The notes below the pieces were generated by a model. The model saw only the letters and a list, made by a program, of their open reading frames with translations. It was not told the origin of the DNA and did not search any database. This document shows positions 9,052 through 17,397 of a stretch of DNA of 64,000 bases, piece after piece. The first letter of the stretch is position 1. The number at the start of each line of letters is the position of its first letter. This stretch comes from Planobispora rosea (lineage in GTDB: Bacteria > Actinomycetota > Actinomycetes > Streptosporangiales > Streptosporangiaceae), in assembly GCF_014648175.1 (NCBI RefSeq), contig NZ_BMQP01000050.1:1-64000 (forward strand), given 5' to 3'. The position numbers and the translations under genes are program-made.

Positions 9052-10038
9052 ATGGCGGATGTGACCGAACGCATGCTGGCCCTGCTGTCGACCCTGCAGA
9101 CGGGCCGGCCGTTCAGCGGGGAGGAGCTGGCCTCCCGGCTGGCCGTGAGCCCGCGGACCGTGCGCCGTGACGTCGAACGGCTCCGGGGGTACGGGTATCC
9201 CGTCGAGACGCAGCCGGGTCCCGGCGGCTACTACCGGCTCGTGGCGGGCCGGACGATGCCTCCGCTCGTCCTCGACGACGACGAGGCGGTCGCGGCGTTG
9301 CTCGGTCTCGCCACTCTCGCCGCCGCGCGCTCCGACGAGGACGGGGCTCTCGACGACGCGGCCACCCGCGCCTACGGCAAACTCGACCAGTTCCTCCCGG
9401 CCCGGCTCCGTCCCCGCGCGGCCGCGCTGCGCGCCAGTCTGGAGACCGGCCAGCACCGTGCGCCCAGCGTGAACGCGGAGGTCCTGGCCGGCCTCGCCGA
9501 GGCGATCACCGGCCGGGAGGTCGTGTCGTTCGACTATTTGGACAAGCGCGGGAAGGCGAGCCGGCGGCGGGTGGAGCCGCACCGGCAGGTCCACCTGCAT
9601 CTGCGCTGGTACCTGCTGGGCTGGGACCTGGACCGGAGCGACTGGCGGGTGTTCCGCACCGATCGCGTCGGCGGCCTCGTACGCACCGGTGCGCGCCACT
9701 CCTCCCGTGAGCTGCCGGCCGATACGGCCCTGTCGTACCTCCGCCAGGGCCTGAACGCGGACCGCCGTCGCGTCCGGCTCGCCGTACGGGCGGAGCCGCA
9801 CGAGGTCGCCGACGCGTTGAAGTACCAGGACGCCCGGATCCAGCGCGTCGGCGATCAGGAGACCCGCGTCGACGTCTGGCTCGACTCCTGGGAGTGGCTC
9901 GTCATCAACATCGCCTTCCTGGACGCGGACTTCTCCATCGTCGAGCCCGCGGACTTCCGTACCGCCTGCGCCGCCTTCGCCCGCCGCCTGCTCGCCGCCA
10001 GCGGTCAGGACGGTTCCGAAACCGCCGATCCGCCGTAG
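9052..10038 (+). CDS. YafY/WYL-type transcriptional regulator
   Basis: 328 residues. An N-terminal winged HTH (segment SRLAVSPRTVRRDVERLRGY, about residues 25-44) is followed by a linker and a C-terminal WYL ligand-sensing domain (segment RWYLLGWDLDRSDWRVFRTD). The start MADVTERM is chosen over an ATG 42 bp upstream because the HTH begins directly after it. It is divergent from the UvrA-like gene and may repress it. Its 3' end overlaps the convergent DoxX gene by 34 bp. Confidence 0.9.
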   Translation: MADVTERMLALLSTLQTGRPFSGEELASRLAVSPRTVRRDVERLRGYGYPVETQPGPGGYYRLVAGRTMPPLVLDDDEAVAALLGLATLAAARSDEDGALDDAATRAYGKLDQFLPARLRPRAAALRASLETGQHRAPSVNAEVLAGLAEAITGREVVSFDYLDKRGKASRRRVEPHRQVHLHLRWYLLGWDLDRSDWRVFRTDRVGGLVRTGARHSSRELPADTALSYLRQGLNADRRRVRLAVRAEPHEVADALKYQDARIQRVGDQETRVDVWLDSWEWLVINIAFLDADFSIVEPADFRTACAAFARRLLAASGQDGSETADPP

Positions 10039-10526
10039 GCGGAGGCCGCACGGTCGCGCCCTCCCACGACGCCGGCCGCCCAGAGCGCCACGCCGATGTA
10101 GAGGATCTGCTCGGGGACGCGCTGCCACAGCGGCGTCGCGGCCTCCCCCGCCAGGGTCACCCCGGCCAGCGCGGCGTGGATGTTGGCCGGGAGCATGAGC
10201 GCGAACAGCAGCGCCAGGCAGATCCCGGCCGCACGCCGGGTGGCCGGAAGCACGAGGCCCACCGCCCCGGCCAGCTCCAGGACACCGGTCAGATAGACCA
10301 CGAGGACGGGGAACGGGACGAACGGCGGCACCATGGCCACCATGTCGGCGTGGTTCGGCATGAAGGTCACGCCCGGCGGGACGAAGTGGGCACTGGCCGT
10401 CATCAGGAGCATGACGGCCAGACCGTGCGCGGCGCTCCCCCGCCAGGTGGCGAAACGGGCCAGGCCGAACACCGCACCCAGCAGACGGAGACCCAGCGTG
10501 GCCACGACAAGAACGATCACGGTCAT
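10005..10526 (-). CDS. DoxX family membrane protein
   Basis: 173 residues with four predicted membrane segments, including VIVLVVATLGLRLLG, VVYLTGVLELAGAVGLVL and ICLALLFALMLPANIHAAL. The GVLELAGAVGLVLP segment is typical of DoxX/DoxD-like quinone-interacting proteins. Start MTVIVLVV follows GGAGG. Two strong dyads lie just upstream, so expression is probably controlled by a repressor not encoded next to it. Confidence 0.8.
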   Translation of the reverse strand: MTVIVLVVATLGLRLLGAVFGLARFATWRGSAAHGLAVMLLMTASAHFVPPGVTFMPNHADMVAMVPPFVPFPVLVVYLTGVLELAGAVGLVLPATRRAAGICLALLFALMLPANIHAALAGVTLAGEAATPLWQRVPEQILYIGVALWAAGVVGGRDRAASAYGGSAVSEPS

Positions 10527-10543
10527 AGAACTCGCCCTCCTTC

Positions 10544-10585
10544 GGATAGTTATACTATCCAATATTGGATAATAGTGCTATCCAA
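10544..10585. promoter_or_regulatory. Twin operator upstream of doxX-like gene
   Basis: Two AT-rich dyads lie side by side: GGATAGT-TAT-ACTATCC (10544-10560) and TTGGATA-N7-TATCCAA (10565-10585). They share the half-site GGATA, stand out from the GC-rich surroundings, and sit 18-59 bp before the DoxX start codon. The regulator is unknown; HxlR-, MarR- or TetR-type repressors bind sites of this form. Confidence 0.6.
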
Positions 10586-10665
10586 TTCGGCGGCCGGGCC
10601 GGACTTCCCGGGAAAAGCCCTACAGGGCCCGACCTCTGCGGAAGAGTGCCACCCTCGGATTCACA

Positions 10666-10762
10666 CTCGCGGCGCTCGCAGTACTCGCAGTACTCGCGGC
10701 GCTCGCAGTACTCGCAGTGCTCGCGGTGCTCGCGGTGCTCATGGCGCTCATGGCGCTCATGG
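10666..10762. repeat. 9-bp tandem repeat, about ten units
   Basis: Ten consecutive 9-bp units of the form CTCGCAGTA, CTCGCGGCG, CTCGCGGTG or CTCATGGCG, plus a partial unit. The last units cover the stop codon of the TetR gene at 10757. The units keep exact 9-bp spacing while the bases inside vary, which points to repeated slippage or duplication followed by drift. Confidence 0.85.
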
Positions 10763-11350
10763 ACCGAGCCCGATCGCGGGCAGGATCGCCTGGTCGACGA
10801 TCGCCGCAAGATCCTCGTCGGTGGGCGGCGCTCCGGTGTCGATCAGGCGTTTGGTGACGAGAGCCTCGCCGATGTCGGCCACGACCGGGGTGAGCAGTTC
10901 GGCCGGGAAGCGACCCCGGTCGGCGTAGTGCCGCAGCACGGTACGGGTGAACGTGCCGCCTCGGTTGGCGAAGACCCGCTCGAACAGGGCCTCGGACATC
11001 AGTGCGGCACCCTTCGGGTCGGTGAGGATGGCCGCGACGGCACGACCCGCCGGACTGAGGGCCCACTCGACCATGAGGCGCAGGGCCCGGATGAGGTCCC
11101 CCCGCAGATCATCGGCTCCCGGGGCCGGCTCCTCGACCGGGTGCTGGTGGTAGAGCGCGTCGAGGAGCACCTCGATCGGGCCCGGCCAGCGGCGGTACAG
11201 GGTGGTACGGGGCGTCGCCGCGCGCCGGCCGATGCCGTCCATGGTCAGTCGCCCCACGCCGACCTCCACCACCTCTTCCAGTACGGCGTCGTGGATGGCC
11301 CTGATCAGCTCTTCACCGCGCCGCCGCGTCCGGGCGCCCTGATCGCTCAT
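10757..11350 (-). CDS. TetR family regulator
   Basis: 197 residues. The N-terminal HTH contains TMDGIGRRAATPRTTLYRRW (about residues 35-54), and the helical ligand domain follows. The start MSDQGART is chosen because the region further upstream holds the operator and divergent promoter. It is divergent from the DUF418 gene, with a near-perfect 40-bp palindrome between them. Its stop codon is inside the 9-bp tandem repeat. Confidence 0.9.
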   Translation of the reverse strand: MSDQGARTRRRGEELIRAIHDAVLEEVVEVGVGRLTMDGIGRRAATPRTTLYRRWPGPIEVLLDALYHQHPVEEPAPGADDLRGDLIRALRLMVEWALSPAGRAVAAILTDPKGAALMSEALFERVFANRGGTFTRTVLRHYADRGRFPAELLTPVVADIGEALVTKRLIDTGAPPTDEDLAAIVDQAILPAIGLGP

Positions 11351-11365
11351 CACACCCCCTTGATT

Positions 11366-11424
11366 AGATACATGAACGTATCTTACTCTCGGAATTAGAT
11401 ACATTCCTGTATCTAATTCCGAGA
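11366..11424. promoter_or_regulatory. Perfect 18-bp-arm palindrome plus half-length dyad (TetR operator)
   Basis: The main dyad has perfect 18-bp arms, 11385-11402 and 11407-11424, with a TTCC spacer; the inner core is TTAGATACA / TGTATCTAA. A second, shorter dyad GATAC-N6-GTATC lies at 11366-11381 and shares the GATAC/GTATC half-site. The pair covers the whole TetR-DUF418 intergenic region, ending 8 bp before the DUF418 ATG. Confidence 0.8.
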
Positions 11425-11432
11425 GGACGGCC

Positions 11433-12605
11433 ATGTCCATCGCCCCACCGGCTCCCGCACGCGGAGCCACCCCCGTCAACCGGCGCGCTCTCGCGCCCGA
11501 CCTCGCGCGCGGGCTGATGCTGCTGCTCATCGCGGTGGCGCACGCGCACATGTACCTGTCAGGCCACGCGACGGGCTTCCGCGGCTACACACTCGACGGC
11601 GGCGGCCTGGACCGGCTGGTCGCCGGGGTGCAGATCCTGCTGGTGGACGGGCGCGCGCTGCCCATGTTCGCCGCCCTGTTCGGCTACGGCCTGGTGCAGC
11701 TCGCCGACCGGCAGCTCGCCGGGGGCGGGAGCTGGCCGCAGGTACGCAAGGTACTGCGCCGCCGGAGCCTGTGGCTGCTGACGTTCGGGTTCTGCCACGC
11801 GCTGCTGCTGTTCTTCGGTGACATCCTCGGAGCGTACGGACTGATCGGGCTCGTGCTCGTCGGGTTCATCCGGCGCGAGGACAGGGCCGTGCTGCGGGCC
11901 GCCGTCATCGGGCTCGTGCTGCACGTCGTGGTGCTGTTCGGCTTCGGGCTGCTCACCGTCTCCGCTCCCAAGGGCGACACGCCCGCCGCCATGGCGGACC
12001 CGATCGAGGCGACCGTGATGCGGCTCATCGGATGGTCCGGGATGACGCCCACGTACTTCGCCGCCAGCGTGGTGCCGGCCTTCCTGTTCGGCGTCTGGGC
12101 GGCCCGGCGCCGTGTGCTGGAGGACCCCGCGCCACACCGACGCCTGCTCTCCCGGGTCTCCGTCACGGGCACCGCACTGGCCGTCACCGGCGGAGTGCCG
12201 CTGATGCTGATCGACACCCGGATCTGGGCGCCGTCGGACATGACGGCCGTGTCGGCATACACGCTGCACAGCGTGACGGGCATCGCCGGCGGACTGGCGT
12301 ATGCGGCGATCATCGGACTCGTCGCCGGCCGGATGCGACGCGGCTCCCCCGGTGTGGCCGTCAAGGCCCTCGTCGCGTGCGGCCAGTGGTCGCTGACCTG
12401 TTATCTCCTCCAGTCAGTGGTCTTCGTCGCGGTGTTCGCGCCGTACGCCGGAGGGCTCGGCACCCGTGTCGGTGACGCCGCCGCCTCCGGAATCGCCGTG
12501 CTGACCTGGCTGGCCACCGTGGTGCTCGCCGCGCTGCTGGCACCCGGTGGACGGAGAGGGCCCGCCGAGACCGTGCTGCGGCGCCTCACCTACGGGCGCC
12601 GGTGA
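11433..12605 (+). CDS. DUF418 family membrane protein (YeiB-like)
   Basis: 390 residues with about nine to ten membrane segments. It begins with an Arg/Pro-rich tail, then DLARGLMLLLIAVAHAHMYL, followed by the LPMFAALFGYGLVQLADR segment typical of YeiB/DUF418 proteins, and ends with the C-terminal DUF418 region (ACGQWSLTCYLLQSVVFVAV). The family is related to membrane acyltransferases and its function is not settled. It is almost certainly controlled by the divergent TetR. Confidence 0.85.
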   Translation: MSIAPPAPARGATPVNRRALAPDLARGLMLLLIAVAHAHMYLSGHATGFRGYTLDGGGLDRLVAGVQILLVDGRALPMFAALFGYGLVQLADRQLAGGGSWPQVRKVLRRRSLWLLTFGFCHALLLFFGDILGAYGLIGLVLVGFIRREDRAVLRAAVIGLVLHVVVLFGFGLLTVSAPKGDTPAAMADPIEATVMRLIGWSGMTPTYFAASVVPAFLFGVWAARRRVLEDPAPHRRLLSRVSVTGTALAVTGGVPLMLIDTRIWAPSDMTAVSAYTLHSVTGIAGGLAYAAIIGLVAGRMRRGSPGVAVKALVACGQWSLTCYLLQSVVFVAVFAPYAGGLGTRVGDAAASGIAVLTWLATVVLAALLAPGGRRGPAETVLRRLTYGRR

Positions 12606-12668
12606 CCCGCCGTACGGACAGCCGCAGCCGAGACCGACCACGGTTGACGGTTCGGCGGCGGGCCCGGG

Positions 12669-13052
12669 CTAGGTGAGCACGTCCTCGGGGCTGGCCGCGG
12701 GCGGGAACCCCGCGCTGGCCCCCCACATCTCCGCGAAACGGCCGTCATCGATGCGGAAGATCTCGAACAGCATGGGCTGCGCCTCACCGTCCGCGACCCC
12801 GATCCCCTCGACGGTCGAGCGGACGGCGGCCCTGTCGTCGTCAACCACGATGTCCTGGGCGATGACGCGGATGTCGGGAAACCGGGCGACGAGCGCACGC
12901 CAGGCGTTCTTGCCCTCCTCGAACCCGGTGGTGCCGAGCGGATGGCTGAAGAAGCCGGGGGTGTGCAGGTCGGCGGCCTGGTCGAACCGCCGGCTGTTGA
13001 AGCACTCCTGCATCCGCCGCACCAGGGCCCTGACATCGTCGCGGGTGGTCAT
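12669..13052 (-). CDS. SnoaL/NTF2-like polyketide cyclase-type protein
   Basis: 127 residues with the NTF2 fold: LVRRMQECFNSRRFDQAADL, then FPDIRVIAQDIVVDDDRAAV and a MLFEIFRIDDGRFAEMWG strand pair near the C-terminus. Proteins like this bind or modify small hydrophobic compounds. It is divergent from the TetR gene at 13172, which probably represses it through the dyad at 13100-13130. Confidence 0.85.
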   Translation of the reverse strand: MTTRDDVRALVRRMQECFNSRRFDQAADLHTPGFFSHPLGTTGFEEGKNAWRALVARFPDIRVIAQDIVVDDDRAAVRSTVEGIGVADGEAQPMLFEIFRIDDGRFAEMWGASAGFPPAASPEDVLT

Positions 13053-13099
13053 CAGCGTGGTCTCCTCGCAGTTGACGGGTCGGACCGGGAAGTGACAGC

Positions 13100-13130
13100 G
13101 TCTTAACCGGTGCGCCGCCCCGGTTAAGAC
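13100..13130. promoter_or_regulatory. 11-bp inverted repeat operator
   Basis: Perfect arms GTCTTAACCGG and CCGGTTAAGAC with a 9-bp spacer lie between the divergent NTF2-like and TetR genes. Part of the motif (GGTGCGGCGCCCCGGTTA) recurs at 13141-13158, closer to the TetR start, so the regulator may bind two sites. Confidence 0.7.
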
Positions 13131-13171
13131 CAGAGTATACGGTGCGGCGCCCCGGTTATGCTGATACCGAT

Positions 13172-13801
13172 ATGTCTGACCAATCGCCTCAGTCAGCCCC
13201 GGCGAAGCCGACGACGGCCCACGGAAGCGACCGGGAACCGCGGGCCGACGCGCGCCGCAACCGTGAGCGGGTCCTGCGCACCGCGCAGCAGCTGTTCGCG
13301 ACCGAGGGTCTCGGCATCTCACTCGACGAGATCGCCCGCCGCGCCGGCGTCGGCCCCGGCACCGTCCACCGCCACTTCCCCACCAAGGAAGCGCTGTATC
13401 TGGCCGTCGCGATCGACCAGCTCAGGCAACTGGTGGCGAAGGCGGAAGCACTCGCCGCAACCAGCGATCCCGCGGCCCTGTTCACGCTGCTGTCCGCGAT
13501 GATGGCCAGCGGCGCCGAGAACGTGGCGGTGAAGAGCGCGCTGGTGGCCGCCGAGTTCGACATGCGCACCGCCGCCCCGGATGTCGCGGCGGATCTCACG
13601 CGCCATGTCACGGACCTGCTGGGTCGCGCGAACGCAGCCGGCGCCGTACGTCCCGACCTCGCCGTCGAGGAAGTGATGGCACTGGTCGCCGGCGCCTTCG
13701 CCGCGATCCGTCACGCCGATGCGGAGACCAGCCCCACGCGCGCCGCGCACATCGCCCAGCTCATCCTCGACGGGCTACGGCCCCAGCCCCAGCCCCGTTG
13801 A
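13172..13801 (+). CDS. TetR family regulator
   Basis: 209 residues. The N-terminal HTH contains ISLDEIARRAGVGPGTVHRH and FPTKEALYLAVA, classic for TetR. The start MSDQSPQSA is chosen because the upstream region is operator sequence. It is divergent from and probably represses the NTF2-like gene. A hairpin (GCTCCCGG / CCGGGAGC, about 13825-13844) just after the stop may terminate transcription. Confidence 0.9.
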   Translation: MSDQSPQSAPAKPTTAHGSDREPRADARRNRERVLRTAQQLFATEGLGISLDEIARRAGVGPGTVHRHFPTKEALYLAVAIDQLRQLVAKAEALAATSDPAALFTLLSAMMASGAENVAVKSALVAAEFDMRTAAPDVAADLTRHVTDLLGRANAAGAVRPDLAVEEVMALVAGAFAAIRHADAETSPTRAAHIAQLILDGLRPQPQPR

Positions 13802-13979
13802 GCGGACCGGCCCGCAGAAGGACCGCTCCCGGTCGCCCGGGAGCGACCTCCGGCCCGGGCGGAGTGTCCACGAGCAGGACCAACCCAAGGATCACCCCGG
13901 GACACAGGAGGTCAGGGCTTTCTCTCACCCGGCTCGGACATCACAGCCCGCCCGCCCCGAGCACCGCGACCCGAGAAGA

Positions 13980-15008
13980 TCAATTGTCTCCGGCCTGCCG
14001 GGAGTCCCAGGCGGCCAGCACCTGCTGCTCCTTCTCCATGGCGAGGCCGAATGGCGGGGTGCCGGGTGCGGCCTGGACCTCACCACCTGACCGCAACCAC
14101 TCCCAGGTGTCCCGGACGGAGTCGGCGAACGGACGGGTACGCAGTCCTGCCGCCTTCGCCGAAGCGCCGGACACGGCCCAGAAACCACCCACGTCCGGCA
14201 GGTCCGGAATCCAGAGCGGAAGCTCCGTCCACGGCTGCACCCCTTGGGAGAGCAGGAACCCCTCGTCCATCCACACGGGGGTGGCGTCCGAGCCCGTTAC
14301 CCGCACACAGGTGTCGACCAGCCGGCCCATCGTGGTGTTCGTCCCGTCCGGGACGACATTGTGGACGCCGCCCGCCGCCGCCTCGACCTGGTCCAGCACG
14401 AACACCGAGATGTCGCGCACGTCGATCAGCTGCAGGCCGCGGGCCGGGTCGCCTGGAGCGATAACCCGGCCGCCCTCGGCGATCCTGGTGAGCCACCACG
14501 GCAACTGACCCAGGTTGTCGTACGGTCCGACGATCGATCCCGCACGCGCGATCAGGGAGGCGCCGAGCCCGAAGACCTGTTCGACCGCCAGTTCGCAGCC
14601 GCGTTTGTGAACCCGCAACTTCCCCAGGTCGGCCGGGTCACCCTCCTGGTCCGCCGCGCCGGGCCAGGTCGCGGCCGACTCGTCCACCGGAGCGGTATCC
14701 CAGGTCCGGTAGACGGCTGTGGTCGAGACGAACGCGTAGAAGGGCGCCGACCCGGCCGTTGCCCGCGCGGTGCGCAGGACGTGCGCCGGCACCAGGCCGC
14801 CCGGGTCGATGACCGCGTCGAAGCGACGCCCGGCAAGCGGCCGGATGCCCTCGTCGGTGGACCGGTCGCCGCGGAGCGCCTCGACGCCGTCGACGTCCTT
14901 GCCGGTCAGCCCGCGGTTGAAGGTCGTGACCTCATGGCCTCGGCCGAGGGCGTCACTCACGAGCGTGCGCCCGACGAACGAGGTCCCGCCGATGACTAAC
15001 AGTCTCAT
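13980..15008 (-). CDS. NAD-dependent epimerase/dehydratase family (extended SDR)
   Basis: 342 residues. The Rossmann motif GGTSFVGR is at about residues 7-14. VSTTAVYRTWD supplies the Ser/Thr and Tyr region, and GSIVGPYDNLG resembles the reductase/epimerase subgroup. The start is chosen at MRLLVIGG, where the first beta strand begins; the open frame extending upstream covers the divergent gene and its operator. Substrate unknown. It is divergent from the gene at 15096 with a TGTTGTC-type operator between them. Confidence 0.85.
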   Translation of the reverse strand: MRLLVIGGTSFVGRTLVSDALGRGHEVTTFNRGLTGKDVDGVEALRGDRSTDEGIRPLAGRRFDAVIDPGGLVPAHVLRTARATAGSAPFYAFVSTTAVYRTWDTAPVDESAATWPGAADQEGDPADLGKLRVHKRGCELAVEQVFGLGASLIARAGSIVGPYDNLGQLPWWLTRIAEGGRVIAPGDPARGLQLIDVRDISVFVLDQVEAAAGGVHNVVPDGTNTTMGRLVDTCVRVTGSDATPVWMDEGFLLSQGVQPWTELPLWIPDLPDVGGFWAVSGASAKAAGLRTRPFADSVRDTWEWLRSGGEVQAAPGTPPFGLAMEKEQQVLAAWDSRQAGDN

Positions 15009-15031
15009 GTTCCCACCTATTGATTGCCTTT

Positions 15032-15047
15032 GACAACATGTGTTGTC
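15032..15047. promoter_or_regulatory. GACAACA-TG-TGTTGTC operator with a second half-site
   Basis: The dyad GACAACA-TG-TGTTGTC lies 24 bp before the epimerase start. A further half-site TGTTGTCA is at 15077-15084, just before the divergent gene. The repeated TGTTGTC element implies one regulator acting on both genes; the product of the 15096 gene is a candidate. Confidence 0.6.
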
Positions 15048-15095
15048 GCCCGCATCATGGTGGTGTCGTAAACAGATGTTGTCAATGGAGTCGTC

Positions 15096-15929
15096 GTGCG
15101 AGACATGTCCGACGCACAACGCGTCAATGTGGCCAACGCCGTCGAGCGACTGGCATGGACGATGGTGCGGGAGATGCTGGAACTCGAACCGGACGCCGGG
15201 CCGCGCCCGGACCTGCCGGACGCGGATCTGCGGCAGATGTGGCTGGCCGCGCTGACCTCGTTGCTGGCGATCCGGGACAGCGCGGAGCAGCTGGCGGCGT
15301 CCGCCGCGCTGTCCGCGGCGCAGCGCGGCGCCGACTATCCCGCGATCGGTGACGCGGCCGGAATGACCAGGCAGGGCGCCCGGCGCAAGTGGCCGGGTCT
15401 CGCCGGGCTGAGTGACGAACGACAGCGCAAGCTGGCGTGGTGGAACCGTCGCAGGGACCAGTTCGTGCAGTGTGCCCGTGCCGTACTCGCGACGTCGGAG
15501 GAATGGCCACGCCTGGCTCTCCTGCGCGAACGGCTCGACGACATCGAGCATGCATCCCCAGCGGAGCGAATCGACGCGTTCGACATGGCGCTGATCGACG
15601 CGCACACGGTGGCGCTGGGCGCTCCCACGCCTGCCGAGGCCGCCGCGGCGCACGCGAGCGGGCTCCTCTCCGCACTGACCGCCGACGCGTATGCCGCCGC
15701 GAACAGCCGTTCGGCCCTGCTGAGCCGTGAGGACTCCGCCTGCGCGGCGGACGGCTGCCTCTCGGAGCCGGTCGTGGAACTGTGGCGTCCCGATCTCGGC
15801 CAGCGGCCCGTGCCGTCCTGTCGCGGACACGCCGTCGAGGCCCTCGGAGAGCCGGCCACCAGGATCGTGGCCGCCTACCAGCCAGACATCGCGCTCTCGG
15901 TGTTCGCCGAGGCACATGCCGAGGACTGA
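15096..15929 (+). CDS. Uncharacterised protein, possible HTH-containing regulator
   Basis: 277 residues from a GTG start, or 274 from ATG at 15105. I do not recognise a named family. The middle has ALSAAQRGADYPAIGDAAGM followed by TRQGARRKWP, which looks like a helix-turn-helix (recognition helix TRQGARRKW) as seen in small actinobacterial proteins. The C-terminal third is Ala-rich with CAADGCLSEPVVELWRPDLG, a possible Cys pair. The divergent pairing with the epimerase and the shared operator favour an autoregulated transcription factor. Confidence 0.6.
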   Translation: MRDMSDAQRVNVANAVERLAWTMVREMLELEPDAGPRPDLPDADLRQMWLAALTSLLAIRDSAEQLAASAALSAAQRGADYPAIGDAAGMTRQGARRKWPGLAGLSDERQRKLAWWNRRRDQFVQCARAVLATSEEWPRLALLRERLDDIEHASPAERIDAFDMALIDAHTVALGAPTPAEAAAAHASGLLSALTADAYAAANSRSALLSREDSACAADGCLSEPVVELWRPDLGQRPVPSCRGHAVEALGEPATRIVAAYQPDIALSVFAEAHAED

Positions 15930-16031
15930 GCCGTGGACTGAGCCGAGGTCGGCCGGCGTGATCCGGTCATGACCGCAGGGAACGCCGCCTTGCAGCGTCG
16001 GCGGATCAGCCGAGCCGTCGGATCAGCAGAA

Positions 16032-17003
16032 TCAGATCAGCAGAAGAGTCTTTCCCAGGGCGGTTCGCGACTCGATCGCGGCGTGCGCGTCCGCAGCGCG
16101 CTCCAAGGGGAAAGTCTGCCCGATGACCGGCCGGATCCGGCCCGCCGCCGCCTCCGACATCACCCGCTCGGCCCAGCCGCGCGTCTTCGGCCCGAAGCCG
16201 AAGAGCTGCTCGATCCCGATCACCTCGACTCCGCGCCGTCGCGCCTGGGAAAGATCGATGCGCGTGACCCGGCCGCTGGAGGCGCCGTGGACGGAGAAGC
16301 GGCCACCGGTCGCCGTCACCTCGAACGCGGCTCGGCCGATCGCTCCACCGACCCCGTCGAACACCACGTCAGGGCCCGCGCCACCGGTCGCCTCGCGTAC
16401 CCGCTCCGCCCACTCCGGGTCCGAGTAGTCGACCGCGGCGTCCGCGCCCAGATCACGGACCATGTCCAGCTTCCGCGCACCGCGCGCGGCTCCCACGACC
16501 TTGGCGCCCGCCGCCCGAGCCAACTGCACCAGCAGCGTGCCGACACCTCCGCCTGCCGCCTCGACCAGCACCCACTCCCCGGGAAGAATGCGAGCTCCCT
16601 CGACCAGCCCCAGCGCGGTGCTGCCGTCGGTGTGCAGAGCGGTGGCCTCGGGCAGCCCCAACCCGTCCGGCACCGGGATCAGGTTCTCCACCGCGGCCAC
16701 CGCGCGCTCGGCGAAGCCGCCGGTCTCCCCGACATCCGCGATGACACGCCGTCCGGACCAGTTCGGGTCCACGCCTTCCCCGACCGAGTCCACCCGGCCG
16801 GCCACCGTACCGCCCGGCACGTACGGCAGTGCGGGTCTGTCATGCCACTCGTCGGTACCGCGCCGGATCTGCGTCTCGACGAACGTGATGCCCGCGACGG
16901 ATACGTCGACCACCACCTGTCCCGGTCCGGCGGCCGGGTCCGGTGCCTCACCCGGAACCAGCACCTCGGGACCTCCGAAACGCGTCGCCCGCACCACTCG
17001 CAC
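16032..17003 (-). CDS. Zinc-binding-type dehydrogenase / quinone oxidoreductase
   Basis: About 323 residues of the medium-chain dehydrogenase family, quinone oxidoreductase subgroup. It has the GroES-like N-terminal domain (VRVVRATRFGGPEVLV), the cofactor motif AAGGGVGTLLVQLARAAGAK and the FDGVGG segment. No catalytic zinc Cys set is present, as expected for NADPH:quinone reductases. GTG at 17003 is preferred because AGGGGG lies 8 bases before it; an upstream GTG at 17021 is possible. A SoxR-type promoter about 45 bp upstream links it to redox-cycling drug stress. Confidence 0.88.
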   Translation of the reverse strand: MRVVRATRFGGPEVLVPGEAPDPAAGPGQVVVDVSVAGITFVETQIRRGTDEWHDRPALPYVPGGTVAGRVDSVGEGVDPNWSGRRVIADVGETGGFAERAVAAVENLIPVPDGLGLPEATALHTDGSTALGLVEGARILPGEWVLVEAAGGGVGTLLVQLARAAGAKVVGAARGARKLDMVRDLGADAAVDYSDPEWAERVREATGGAGPDVVFDGVGGAIGRAAFEVTATGGRFSVHGASSGRVTRIDLSQARRRGVEVIGIEQLFGFGPKTRGWAERVMSEAAAGRIRPVIGQTFPLERAADAHAAIESRTALGKTLLLI

Positions 17004-17048
17004 GCCAGCCGCCCCCTGCACTCAGCTTGTCCGACACCGACGCAGAGC

Positions 17049-17079
17049 ACTCTTCACCCTCAACCTGGGTCGAGGTCAA
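17049..17079 (-). promoter_or_regulatory. SoxR-type promoter (19-bp spacer dyad)
   Basis: Minus strand: -35 TTGACC, 19-bp spacer TCGACCCAGGTTGAGGGTG, -10 AAGAGT. The dyad is imperfect (CTCAACC / GGTCGAG). Predicted transcription would start close to the quinone oxidoreductase start, leaving a leader of about 20-40 nt. Confidence 0.65.
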
Positions 17080-17397
17080 TTGATCGTGCACTACGACGTA
17101 CGGCCTCAGACCGCCCGCACCGGAAAGCCGGTACACCCATCCCAAGGGCGGCAGCCAGTGAGCGTGGGTCTCGTCGGCAGCCCGCACCACCACCCCGCGG
17201 GGCAGCTGCTCCATCGAGGCATCCGGAGCACCGGCGAAGACGACAGCAGGGCGCATACCGACCACGACCTCACCGGGGCGGAGAGACGGTCTGAGCAACC
17301 TCGGTCCAACCCCCCAACCCCCGGCGAGGCTCGTGGCAATGCCCGTCTGCCCCAGTGATCTCACGCCGTGTCGCGCGTAGGACTTCTGGATGCGTGC
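17080..17397. other. No supported gene
   Basis: About 320 bp between the SoxR-type promoter and the VOC gene. A minus-strand open frame covers much of it, but it runs on through the SoxR-type promoter and matches nothing I recognise. It may hold decayed coding sequence. Confidence 0.5.

Noticed and set aside
10666-10762. Regular repeat considered as a small CRISPR-like array
   Set aside because: Units are contiguous 9-mers with no spacers.
13980-15917. Long N-terminal extension of the epimerase frame
   Set aside because: It covers the divergent gene and its operator. The Rossmann fold begins at 15008.
16948-17364. Minus-strand open frame upstream of the quinone oxidoreductase
   Set aside because: It spans the SoxR-type promoter and overlaps the oxidoreductase start, and no family is recognisable.
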